DNA of 60,000 nt from Tubiluchus corallicola. Its lineage: Eukaryota > Priapulida > Priapulimorpha > Priapulimorphida > Tubiluchidae. Under the pieces are notes generated by a model, which was given only the letters and a program-made list of their open reading frames with translations, searched no databases and had not been told where the DNA came from. Within the stretch, counting starts at the first letter, position 1. Each line of letters starts with the position of its first letter. This document shows, in pieces, positions 1 to 10,703 of this stretch. Position numbers and translations under genes: made by a program. The stretch is taken from assembly GCA_030141605.1 (NCBI GenBank), contig JAQGDQ010000179.1:252501-312500 (forward strand). The letters are read 5' to 3'.

Positions 1-943
1 TGAGCACTTTAAGCTACTCAAACTGAGATCAACACACTCATTTCAGTGATCACAAAACTGGCTTAATTTTGAACAAACAGTTACACAAATTTGCTGAGAC
101 ATGTAGTCATTGTGCTTATTCTTGCTTTTACTCAGTTTAAGTTAAATTCATCAAACATTATCAAAAAAAGAAGGAAAAAAATTCGCGCACACGCACATTG
201 AATTAGTGTTATCCTAGCCTAATGCATCATTAACAGTCAAATGAACTGCGCTTGCCAAATTTGAATTTGCCTATTAATTTATCTACCTATTTGACTAATT
301 TTTGAGAAGTGAGTCGACAAAACATCTGCACAGTCTTTACATCTGTACATACAAAGCCTTTTTCACGAAACTGAGACGATTCTATGTGCAGAAGCATAAA
401 CAGAAATAAATAAATGTGTATTTTTGTGAGAAGGTGCTGCATAAAATCTGTGTTTAATCACTCAGTGTTAGGGTTGTTTTAGGAATTTTTTGTACAGTTT
501 GTTACATTCCATGACAGAAAGAACTCAAAGGCAGGGCCTATGTAAAGAAAAGTTTGTGACGTAAACATAGTTTGATTCATTACCAAGGACATCTCTCATA
601 GATGAGCCACTGAACCAGCAGAAGTGTCTCGGCCAGGTTCGGATGCATGCCCATCTCCCTTTATGAAAATCTAATGCTGTTCTGGTCTCTTAATTTTCGG
701 AAAATTCCAAATTTAGCATCACACAGCATTCTCCAGCAAATACTAACGGTCTAGTACAAGGTATAGATAGAATTTGGCTTTGCTTTGTTTGATTTAGGAC
801 CTCCAAGTACAACCATTCCAAAGGGTTAAAAGAAAGGAAAGCGGATGTAATGTAAATGTTACAGACGTTCTAGTCGATCAGATTTACAAATCTTTAGATA
901 ACTTTCAGCATCTATCTTTCGTAGTGTCTACCGTTTATTACAA
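1..943. other. intergenic, with one dispersed-repeat module
   Basis: No coding exon is convincing here. The stretch is AT-rich. Positions about 582-632 match, with few differences, the reverse strand of about 58337-58385 at the other end of the window, so they are a copy of an interspersed repeat of unknown class. Nothing else is recognised. Confidence 0.5.
582..632 (+). repeat. dispersed repeat module, copy A
   Basis: The block contains GATGAGCCACTGAAC followed by a GTGTCTC motif and is preceded by CAAGG and ATCTCTC. The same ordered motifs occur on the reverse strand at 58337-58385. Two copies 58 kb apart with about 50 alignable bases imply an interspersed element, possibly the conserved part of a SINE. 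The family is not identified. Confidence 0.55.
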
Positions 944-1153
944 ATGAGGATTCAACAAATTTTACTACAAGCGCTAATAGTCTTTTCAGGGGTAAGTAAA
1001 ATTTTAAAAAGCTCTAGCAATTACATAAATGTGTCATCACACGATATTAACTTGTTTTTAATACAGATCGCCCCCAACAAGACCAATTATCCTTCAAGGT
1101 GGCAAGAAAGTAAAGATATGAACGGCATAGCCAGAAAAATAGAATTTGTGTAA
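944..1153 (+). CDS. possible two-exon small secreted peptide
   Basis: The ATG at 944 opens MRIQQILLQALIVFSG, which looks like a signal peptide. It ends exactly at a strong donor (GTAAGT at 992-997). An acceptor, a short pyrimidine tract plus ACAG, ends at 1066. Splicing exon 944-991 to 1067-1153 keeps phase 0 and gives a 44-aa product, whose mature part carries an NKT glycosylation sequon and basic residues (R, K). The 75-bp putative intron has no in-frame stop, so an unspliced 69-aa product is equally open. No homolog is recognised, and there is no cysteine framework or amidation site. It may be a chance ORF, or exons of a longer gene. Confidence 0.2.
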   Translation: MRIQQILLQALIVFSGVSKILKSSSNYINVSSHDINLFLIQIAPNKTNYPSRWQESKDMNGIARKIEFV

Positions 1154-2195
1154 CTAATTTGGTCATTGATAGAAGGCAGCTGTTCTTCTTGAATCAAGTG
1201 AGATTATGGCTTGAAGAGCTTGAAGGAAATAATTATCTCTTAAAGAAGTTCACCGATAAGTAGCCCATGGGAAAACCGAGAAAAAATAGAAAAACATACG
1301 TGGTCTGTGTATGGCTACAACTGGTCCACTAAACACTACTCTGCTGTCAATTAAGAAATTTCCACAATTTTTAGCTGTCAACTAACACTAGGTTTTGTAT
1401 GTTAGTTTTGTAATCACAACTTAAGCAACATGTGAACGCAACTAAATGGAACTTTATCCAGCGGCCAGCTTGGGTATGAGTTAAAATCTAAATAAATAAG
1501 GTAAAATTCAGTTTTTTCTCCCTCTAGAGCGGCGTTTAGAACATCGGTGTTTTCGAGATACTTTTAAATACTGTCAAACGAACGATTTCCAAGAAGATTT
1601 GATAAGTTCGTTTTTGTGTATGTTGTAAATAAATTAATCGAAATGATTTCTGCTCTGCAAGGTATTGCTAGACAAACAGTTATCCAATATGAGAACTAGG
1701 GACGGTTGAGTTTTGGACGAAGTTTTTCTTTGAGTGTGTGAGAATCGGGACCAAACCCCAAACGTTTCTGTAGACCAAACCCTAATATGTAGAGAAAGAT
1801 ATCACAATATTTTTCACTACTATTATTCCTTTAAAATGGGCTCTAGTTTCCAGCGGTACGGACATTTCAAACACATATTGTTGAAGTGGAAGAATGACGC
1901 TATGACCAATGTAGATGATTTTAATAATATTCGACCTTCGGCAAATTTTGGATACTGTGGCTTGGAGTGAGATGGTTTTCAAAAACTTTTAAATTTAAAA
2001 CAGCGATTCATTGTCACTAGATTGAATGCTATTTCGCTATTTTGGGTTCTGTCGTGCACGTATCTCTGCGCTCAACTTTGACAGAAAACTTATACAGCTT
2101 TTAAATAATGTCTGTTGCAAATAACATGCCAAAGCATGCATGAAATTTATATATATAGATGTCGTGCAAATGAGTTTACTCACCGCATTAGTCAC
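1154..2195. other. intergenic
   Basis: Only short overlapping ORFs on opposite strands around 1734-1982 are seen, without family resemblance or splice context. Nothing functional is recognised. Confidence 0.4.
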
Positions 2196-2361
2196 TTAAG
2201 GCGCGTTCAGACGCAGATACTTGTCGCATCGTCTCTCTGTGAGTAAAGTCGCACGTGTGAAAAGCTTGTATCGCTAATTATTGCAAACTCAGCGAGAGTT
2301 GCTGAGAATTAAGTTGCGCAACAAGTTGCGGCAGAAGTCTGTACATCTAAAGGCGCCATTA
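2196..2361. mobile_element. PIF/Harbinger-like MITE, copy 1
   Basis: An element of about 160 bp (2199-2358) has imperfect terminal inverted repeats, starting AGGCGCGTTCAGACG on the left and ending ATCTAAAGGCGCCA on the right. It is flanked by TTA on both sides (2196-2198 and 2359-2361). The interior is rich in GCAAC/GTTGC motifs. A second copy with matching ends lies at 36645-36950, flanked by TAA. A 3-bp TWA target duplication is the hallmark of PIF/Harbinger elements. It encodes no protein. A second right-end motif (GTACGTCTAAAGGCGC) follows at 2376-2391, so the insertion is nested or has a duplicated terminus. Confidence 0.65.
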
Positions 2362-2399
2362 GTCTATGTATTTCATGTACGTCTAAAGGCGCAAACACA

Positions 2400-3370
2400 T
2401 GTATGTCAAAAACAATGTAAATAAAAATTGTACATCTGCCCACTTCGCAGACGGGCTAGCAGTAGCAGTCGTTGGCCTTTGAAGCTACCGGGTAAACAAA
2501 TAACGCCTGTAGCGTAACGCATTAAAACTTTTGTAGCGTTCTAAATAGCATTTTTAAATAGCAATATATTATACAAGAAAAAACATTTTATTGCTTAAAT
2601 TTGGTAGCCACATTACACGTAGTATGTTAATAAAATGCTAATTAATATGTTAATTCCACTTTAGGGAACTGGCATAACATTATTAACAAATTATGCTATC
2701 GTTAATACTGCTACACATATAGAAAACGGCCACTTAAATTGACTGTCACGCGTAAGGTTGCCAAAGGTTTGCAAATTTCGCTTATGTTCTTTAAGCTCAT
2801 AAAGAAAAAAGACCCAGGTGACGTCACGTTACCAAAAATTTTCCCAACGACATAAAGGATTCTCAATAGGCACCGCTTAATAGACTCACTTTAAAATAAG
2901 TATTTTGACCCAATTAACCCACTGAATTTTTCAGCTAACTGGTGTAGCATTACTATTGTAGACGGACAAGCCAAAACTGCGTTTAACATGACTGTTTCTA
3001 CATATATTATAATACACAAAAGCGAGTAAAGGTGACACAAAAGTAGTAAAAGTACTTTGGTCACACCAAGTGCCTTGTTCTAAGTTTGTTAAACAAAAAT
3101 ATTGAGCCAATTATGCACAGTTATTTGAGTCAATTACCGGCGGTTTTACATACGTTTGAGTTGGAGCGGCCCGCATCAGGCGTTTGTAATTTAAAATTTG
3201 TGTAATGTCCAGCGGCATTTCTGCATGGATATTAAAAGGTTTACCATTGGGATTAAAGCAAGTTCTATGTTGAAAATTAATTCCTTGTCCCGTATGATAT
3301 CACGCAATAGCCGTTACCCAAGTGACGTCAAGAATATAATTATAAATAAGTATAATTTACTTCGCCACAG
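2400..3370. other. intergenic, upstream of Gly-rich gene
   Basis: AT-rich with no credible exon. GTGACGTCA (CRE-like) motifs occur at about 2819-2826 and about 3321-3328. The second lies some 50 bp before the TATA box of the Gly-rich gene and could be regulatory; this is inference from the motif only. Confidence 0.35.
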
Positions 3371-3371
3371 C

Positions 3372-3379
3372 TATAAAAG
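3372..3379 (+). promoter_or_regulatory. TATA box of the Gly-rich protein gene
   Basis: TATAAAAG lies 62 bp before the chosen ATG (3434). This predicts transcription from about 3400 and a 5'UTR of roughly 30-35 nt. The placement supports the start codon at 3434 rather than a more upstream exon. Confidence 0.6.
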
Positions 3380-3433
3380 TTGATTTACCGATTCTTTTTT
3401 ACTACACTTTCCAAAGAGTCAAAGCAACAAATA

Positions 3434-4244
3434 ATGACACGTTTTGTTGTTCTGCAGATTTTATCCCTTGTCGAGGGATGGTACGGATACGGGGGATATT
3501 ACGGTTACCCTTATTACGGAGGGTATTACGATGATTGTCACTACCCATATTACGGTGGATACGGTGGTTACTACGGGTACGGATACGGCTATCCGTGGTA
3601 AGTGACTATAACAAATTGGCGTGTTCTTCCATGGTTAGATTAGCTTTCTTTATATTAAAAAGGCTTACTTGTTCTAATTCAAGCAAATTTGTTTATAAAG
3701 TTAATTAACTGATTGATATTGTATCACTTAAGCAGTCAATTATTCAATTGCTGGTTTATTTACAAAAGTCACCTTAAATGACTGACAATAACTATTGTTA
3801 CTGTTAGTACAGAAAACAAACTAAAGTTTACTGATTTAACTTTTTATTTGTTTCAGCTGGGGTGGATGGGGTTGGGGAGGTTATGGAGGTTGGGGATGGG
3901 GCGGCTGGGGATGGGGTTGGGGTGGTTGGGGATGGGGTGGATGGGGATGGGGGCGAGGACGTTGGGGACGTGGACGAGGTCGCTATGGACGGTATGGTCG
4001 ACGAGGTTATGGCAGAGGATTTGGATACGGTCGTTTTAGAGGCGGTTACGGACGAGGTAGATTCGGCCGGGGTGGATTCGGGCGATTCGGACGAGGTGGA
4101 TTTGGGCGGGGCGGATTTGGTCGAGGTGGATTCGGACGAGGTGGATTTGGTCGAGGAGGATTTGGTGGCCGCGGAGGATTTGGTGGCCGAGGAGGTGGTC
4201 GAGGGGGCGGGCGTGGAGGCGGAGGCAGGGGTGGAAGAGGTTAG
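3434..4244 (+). CDS. secreted Gly/Tyr/Trp-rich, RGG-repeat protein
   Basis: Two exons: 3434-3597 (donor GTAAGT at 3598) and 3857-4244 (acceptor TTTCAG ending 3856). The junction recreates a Cys codon and keeps one frame to TAG at 4242. The product is about 183 aa. The N-terminus MTRFVVLQILSLV is a short hydrophobic leader, suggesting secretion. Exon 1 then encodes YG/GYY/YPYYGG repeats. Exon 2 begins with GWGWGG repeats and passes through GRGR into FGRGG units, ending in pure Gly/Arg. Similar composition occurs in shell-matrix shematrins, nematode glycine-rich secreted peptides and cuticle or silk-like proteins, so a structural or antimicrobial extracellular role is plausible but not shown. 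RGG tails are otherwise typical of RNA-binding proteins. A consensus poly(A) signal is at 4562. Confidence 0.75.
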
Positions 4245-4561
4245 ACCTGTTTGAACTGGGATTGACTCATTTGTTTGACTATCGTCTTTAGTCTGTAGTC
4301 AGTATATTTTTTACTTCAGCTGCAATTTTGCACGTACTTGCCAAGTTGCAATACTCATCATAAGACACCGAAAGTAACACACTGACTAGTCTTTTTAAAG
4401 CGTTAACTTCTTACTTGGAACTTCTTCATTAGTCTTAGGCGCTGTTTTAACTTCATATCAAAAAAGCTGCGTAGGAAATGTTAGAGCATACATCTAGTAA
4501 ATGTATTTAATGGCAATTTTACATTTTTGTTTTCTTTGTTATTTTGAATTTTGACTGTTGT

Positions 4562-4567
4562 AATAAA
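4562..4567 (+). terminator. poly(A) signal of the Gly-rich gene
   Basis: AATAAA lies about 320 nt after the TAG at 4242-4244, giving a normal-length 3'UTR. Confidence 0.45.
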
Positions 4568-4809
4568 TACAAAATTTTAAGCAAAGATTTTTTACGACAT
4601 TTATTTACAAGTTATTTTGTTGCAATATATTTGCTCTTTCGTATTCTGCTTTAGTACTGTGAGACATATATGAGTTTTATAAACAGTAATCGCTCGGCTA
4701 ATTATGAAACTTCTTAAGTGTTAACTGGTTGTTAGTTAATTTAATAATTGGTTTAACGATTGCTTATTTGATTGCCTATCGTTAAATATTTATTCACTGG
4801 TCTATTGAC

Positions 4810-4945
4810 TTAGCCAGTCAACCAAACAACAAACTAAACTAACTAGTGAACCACGGACAAATAACCAACCTAACCATTTCTCAATGTGCAAAACCATTCA
4901 GTCAATCAGTTAATCAGTCAATCAGCCAATCCCTCAATTAACCAA
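4810..4945. repeat. degenerate (CAAT/CAGT/AACC) short tandem repeat
   Basis: Successive AGTCAATCAGTTAATCAGTC-type words and AACCAAC variants repeat through this stretch. It is low-complexity DNA; the short ORF on the other strand is an artefact of it. Confidence 0.5.
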
Positions 4946-6609
4946 TTTAACAGCGTATCAGCTAATCTAACAATCGTCTTACTGGTCATCCAACAACAAG
5001 CGATCAGCTTAGTGATAAGGTGTTGATTATAAATCTGCGATTTCTTTTTTTCAACAAGTACGATAAGTGCTGAGGTCAAAATTATATTATTTAAAGTTGT
5101 TAATAATCCTAATATACCTATCGTGGAAATTTCCATTGCGAAGACAAATATGCTGATACAGGAATCATACATGCCTTTAAGCAATACGTTGAACATTAAA
5201 TTGTAATTCATCCGACGTTATCGATGCCAGCCGACTTCATTCTTTTAAGCCTCGTAAGGGAGGAAGTATATTGGAGAAACTACGTACCTGTGACATTACA
5301 TTTATTATGATCATGCTTGTTATAACTTATTATTATGATAACAAAACTGTGAACCTAAACTGGAGTGCAAAATGTTTAATCTGCCAAAAATACGTGACCG
5401 CTGCTACAGCTCGTGCCAAGGCCTCTTGGTTCCAACCTTCTTAGTTCCTTCAATATTATGACGTCGTCAGTTCTTGAGTCATCTCTCGGGCGAAAAATGT
5501 TTTGCTCTTTAACACGGGTCAAGGTAATCCTAGTGCTTAGCATGCACATATAAATCATAAACTTTATTTCACAACACGTAAACAGCTTTATAATAACTTG
5601 ATAACGAAGATATTTGCCTCCCTGTTTGAATGGTCCAACTCTGGGCGAACGTATGATGAAGAAAAAAACGAACCAATGTTTAATTGGACAGCATCAAAAT
5701 AAATAAAGAAAGAAAGGAAGGAAAAAAGAAAAGGGGAGATCATCAGCTACAATAATACATTAATAATTCTTTACCTCATTTATAATATACGCTTTATTAA
5801 ATTGCATGAAGAAGTAAAATATTCACTAACAAATTTTTAAATGGCGTCTTGGTGAGGCTGAAAACACGCAACGTTACGTCATAGTAAGTTTATTTGCCTA
5901 AAAATTTCATATCAATTTCACCTATATGTTTTAGGAAGTGTGAAATAAATGTTTTTGTTGCGTCATTTTCACACTTTACCTAGACGTTTTGTATAATATC
6001 TAGGATATATACAGAATGCGAAAAGTGTCTTTCGCAAAGTGTAACATGGACTTAATTCATGCCAAATTCAACGTTTCCTAGACTTTTATACAATACCTAG
6101 GCATTGTACTGCTGACCTAGATTTCGATCAGAGCAGACGTGTTTGCTTATTGCTCTGAGTAAGTTTAAAAATGGCTTCTCAGTAGAGAGGCTAGCAACTG
6201 TACAGGGGTACACATGTACAGGTCTCCCTGGGCAGTTTATTGTGTTGTATCTTTTTTATTGTTGTGCTAATTTATTATGGATAAAATAAATTAATAAAAT
6301 ATCAAATATCATTGTATAGAATGCGTGAAATGGCTTAGTCACGTTAACTAACATTAAATAAAGCAAGGAGTTCAAGTAAGCAACCGTGTTAATTGTTTTA
6401 TTGGTGTCACTGAGTGGCAGTAAATGAATGATGTAGCAGCCAAATTTAGAATAATTATGGGACTGCACAATCGATCATGTGCATCTTAAGCAGTCCACTT
6501 TCTAGCGTAAAAAATATATAATAAAATAGGATGAAATGGGCTTCTTAATGTAATTTACGTGACGTAAGATCCAATAGCTGAAGTGTGATCGTATAGTGGT
6601 AATAATAAT
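4946..6609. other. intergenic with local duplications
   Basis: No gene is recognised. A GA-rich simple stretch lies around 5702-5740. Around 5976-6002 and 6077-6103 there are two related blocks of the form CCTAGAC...CTAGG, about 100 bp apart (see findings). The small ORFs at 5376-5558 and 6256-6468 (-) have no supporting features. Confidence 0.4.
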
Positions 6610-6804
6610 TTATTTATATAACAAGCGTAGAAACAAGCATAGTAAAATCAGTAATACGAGTGATACAGAAAGTATAACAAGTGATAAAACATCGAGCAGA
6701 AGCAAGTCCTTAACACTGCTCTGGAACTCCTTAATATACCCAGTCTGGTTGTCACGGTAACTAGCCGGCGGTGACGTCATATTTATTTTTACCACTGTCA
6801 TAAC
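6610..6804 (-). CDS. uncertain small ORF with C-terminal membrane segment
   Basis: Reading the minus strand from the ATG at 6804 gives a 64-aa ORF. It has a polar N-terminus and a strongly hydrophobic C-terminal helix (about 28 residues rich in L, V and I) ending RLLYK. The frame stays open upstream to about 6905 without a further ATG, so this could be the last exon of a tail-anchored or single-pass protein. AATAAA overlaps the stop region. No family is recognised, and it could equally be a retroelement remnant or chance. Confidence 0.2.
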   Translation of the reverse strand, partial: VMTVVKINMTSPPASYRDNQTGYIKEFQSSVKDLLLLDVLSLVILSVSLVLLILLCLFLRLLYK

Positions 6805-6829
6805 AACCAGCTCGAAAGTGCCTTCCAAG

Positions 6830-7205
6830 CAGTCCCAGTCCGTTGCTATGCTTCCTTCCCGTTGTTCTAACGAACTTGACTCGAGTCTATTTATTCTAAT
6901 TATTTATCCAATTAAATGATTAAATTAATATTTTATAACACAAATGAGTTTCATGATGGACAACCATTACAACAAACATAACAACAAACACCGTAATCAA
7001 TAATGAGGAACTTGCTCCTTTTCCCTGACGTACACTAACCCTATCCTGTGTGATGGCAAAGGTGGTAGTTAGTTTGATCATCTCGAATAAAAGTGACATT
7101 AAATGTTATTACGTCATGTTAGTAAACCTGGAAAATAAATTTAAATACGATTCCGGACCGTCTCAGCAAACTACCTTGACATACTGCATAAGTTTACGCT
7201 GGTAT
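6830..7205. other. intergenic, 3' side of GPCR 1
   Basis: Contains the 3'UTR of the minus-strand GPCR. TTTATT at about 6889 (AATAAA on the minus strand) is a possible poly(A) signal. No other feature is seen. Confidence 0.35.
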
Positions 7206-8219
7206 TTATCTGGTTAAAACAACTGGATCAGATGTTACATTTGCTACTGCGGATACACCACAGAAAACCTTTCGATATGCCCGACGGAATTTGCGATCTC
7301 TCAAGCCGTAAATAAATGGATTAAAGAACGAATTACAATAAACAACAACAGCTAAAAGCATTAGATCTGGGTGAGATGCGTTTTCTGGGTCAACAAAAGA
7401 TGAAAAAATGTCAATCAGTGATACTACACATAACGGTGCCCAGCATCCGATGAAGGAAAGTAAAACAATACTCATTGTAACCAACATCTTCATCTCTCTC
7501 TTGATGTGTTGAACTTGAGCAGAACTCTCTGCGTCCAAAGGAGACTGTTCTGCCATCTTTCTTGAATGGTAACATGCGATGATCGTTATACGAGAATATA
7601 ATTTCACAGTCACTACTGTTGGTGTTAAGACGGCTAAAATTATAAAACTCAAACAATATTCTGGCCGCAATAATGTCAGAAGAAAGCAATCCAAGAAATT
7701 CGTGTAGTCGTTCCTCCAGAAGAAGTAGGGCAAAGCGCTTATTACCAAAGCAGAGACCCATGTTGCTGCTATCGAAACAAAAACAAAAGTATTTGTCATA
7801 ATGTGATGATACGTTAAAGGATAGATAATAGTCACGTATTGATAGACAGACATCAACATGATACTGTACATAGACGCAGCACAGCCACAGAAATTAACCA
7901 TAAACGTCGTTAGGCATCCATATACTGAAGTCAACAGTTCTGGCACGACCACTGTCACTACAGTGAACAGCAAACCTAAGCCAGCTAACATGTCAGCTAT
8001 AGCTAAGTTTTTGATGAAACTATATTTGGCTTCTCGAAACTGAATGTCAATTGACAAGGCAGTCAAAAGGAGAACGTTGCTGCTAATTACCACAAATGCT
8101 ATGCAGCTACATAATACAATATGACTAATTGAATAATCAAATGATCTGCTGACTACGGTAGCCGTAGCATTTAACATCATTTGTTCTTTGTTTTCGAAAA
8201 TCGGTGTGGTGTTGTTCAT
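7206..8219 (-). CDS. class A (rhodopsin-like) GPCR 1, orphan, YQY motif
   Basis: An intronless 337-aa seven-transmembrane receptor. The N-terminus has N-glycosylation sequons (NNTT, NAT). TM2 has the NLAIAD motif with D2.50. C3.25 and an ECL2 Cys (LDCF) can form the usual disulfide. TM6 has CWAP and TM7 has NPFIY, followed by helix 8 and a Cys for palmitoylation. Counting 24 residues from C3.25 places Tyr at 3.49 and Gln at 3.50, so the DRY motif reads YQY, while E6.30 (KREMK) remains. Asn sits at 3.32, so it is not a monoamine receptor. It is a paralog of the two receptors downstream. The ligand is unknown. The start is the first ATG of the frame; a TATATAAG box lies about 118 bp upstream. 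Confidence 0.9.
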   Translation of the reverse strand: MNNTTPIFENKEQMMLNATATVVSRSFDYSISHIVLCSCIAFVVISSNVLLLTALSIDIQFREAKYSFIKNLAIADMLAGLGLLFTVVTVVVPELLTSVYGCLTTFMVNFCGCAASMYSIMLMSVYQYVTIIYPLTYHHIMTNTFVFVSIAATWVSALVISALPYFFWRNDYTNFLDCFLLTLLRPEYCLSFIILAVLTPTVVTVKLYSRITIIACYHSRKMAEQSPLDAESSAQVQHIKREMKMLVTMSIVLLSFIGCWAPLCVVSLIDIFSSFVDPENASHPDLMLLAVVVYCNSFFNPFIYGLRDRKFRRAYRKVFCGVSAVANVTSDPVVLTR

Positions 8220-8329
8220 ATCGAAACCAAAATGTCAGAATCAGCCAAATGCAGTAAAACTACTTACAGCCCAAAGGACAGAAATACAATTTCTGGTTTT
8301 CTTTTGTGTTTCTGATATCTTTTTTGTTT

Positions 8330-8337
8330 CTTATATA
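8330..8337 (-). promoter_or_regulatory. TATA box, GPCR 1
   Basis: TATATAAG on the minus strand, about 110-118 bp before the ATG at 8219. The same octamer serves GPCR 3 (11799-11806). This predicts a 5'UTR of about 85 nt. Confidence 0.4.
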
Positions 8338-9665
<1,328 letters not shown>

Positions 9666-9672
9666 TATAAAT
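9666..9672 (+). promoter_or_regulatory. TATA-like box, GPCR 2
   Basis: TATAAAT lies 54 bp before the ATG at 9720, almost the same spacing as in GPCR 3 (53 bp). This suggests a conserved short 5'UTR of about 25 nt. Confidence 0.4.
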
Positions 9673-9719
9673 GTGTGAGCTGATACGAGGTTCAGCTGTT
9701 TTCATAGTAAAAGGAAAAC

Positions 9720-10703
9720 ATGAACACATCTGAAGAATTCGTCACAGAATACGCTGATGCGTTTAATTATAAACGCGCTCTTCTGATTTCCATGGTTACA
9801 ATATCCATGCTTATCATAGCCAGCAATGCACTTGTTTTGTCCGCACTTCGTGTCGAAAGACAATTTCATCACGTCGGGTATGCTTTTGTTGGTAACTTGG
9901 CTGTTGCAGACTTGCTCACTGGGATATTCATGCTGTACAACGTGCTAACAGTTTTTGTGCCAAAATTACTGGATTCGAAACACGCCTGCCTAACTGTGTT
10001 TATGAGTAGTTTATTCTCGAGCTGCTCTTCGATGATCAATGTTGTTTTGGTAGCCGCCGATCAGTATGTCAAAATTTTTCATCCTCTTACTTACAGTGAA
10101 ATGATAACTACTAAACGTACGGTTGTCTTGTTAGTTATACCGTGGCTGGTTTCATTAGCTACGATATCTTTGCCATATTTGGGATGGACAAACGAATATC
10201 ATGGTGTACGTTCCTGTAAACTTTTGAAAATTCTCACACCAGGTTACCTGTTATTTTGGCTTATTGCTAACATCCTTGTACCAACATCAGGCCTTGCATT
10301 TATATACATTCGTATCTTGAGTATTGCTCGTTACCATTCCAAACAGATGGAGATGCAAGCCCGCCTAAATCACACGGTAACAACGAGTTCGGCACTGATG
10401 CAACGTATAAATAGAGAAATAAAGATGATGGTGACAACTATAATAGTACTACTGGTATTCATCGGATGCTATACACCTCTTGTGGTTGTCACACTAGCCG
10501 ATATTTATGCTTTTCTCATTCGTCCAGACATGACGGTCCACAATGATGTGATGCTGCCAGCTTTTTTTGTGTACTGCAACTCCCTTTTCAATCCACTGAT
10601 ATATACAATAAGAGATCGTAACTTTCGGAAAGCGTACCGTAAAGTCATCTGCTGCATGAAAGTTACAGCAACAATAACTGTAAATGTTGTTGATACAGAG
10701 TGA
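9720..10703 (+). CDS. class A GPCR 2, orphan, DQY motif
   Basis: An intronless 327-aa seven-transmembrane receptor starting at the ATG at 9720. Visible hallmarks: an N-terminal sequon (NTS), NLAVAD with D2.50, C3.25 in HACLT, an ECL2 Cys in VRSCK, E6.30 in NREIK, and NPLIY in TM7 followed by a basic helix 8 and a CC pair for palmitoylation. The DRY motif is DQY, with Arg3.50 replaced by Gln. The TM6 toggle is CYTP rather than CWxP. Position 3.32 is Ser, so it is not an aminergic receptor. It is closest to GPCR 3, sharing TNEY(H/Q)G in ECL2 and RDRNFRKAY in helix 8, which indicates recent tandem duplication. The ligand is unknown. Confidence 0.9.
   Translation: MNTSEEFVTEYADAFNYKRALLISMVTISMLIIASNALVLSALRVERQFHHVGYAFVGNLAVADLLTGIFMLYNVLTVFVPKLLDSKHACLTVFMSSLFSSCSSMINVVLVAADQYVKIFHPLTYSEMITTKRTVVLLVIPWLVSLATISLPYLGWTNEYHGVRSCKLLKILTPGYLLFWLIANILVPTSGLAFIYIRILSIARYHSKQMEMQARLNHTVTTSSALMQRINREIKMMVTTIIVLLVFIGCYTPLVVVTLADIYAFLIRPDMTVHNDVMLPAFFVYCNSLFNPLIYTIRDRNFRKAYRKVICCMKVTATITVNVVDTE

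Noticed and set aside
3862-4254. 130-aa Asp/Glu/Val-rich ORF
   Set aside because: It is the out-of-frame reading of exon 2 of the Gly-rich gene; the spliced frame continues exon 1 and ends at 4244.
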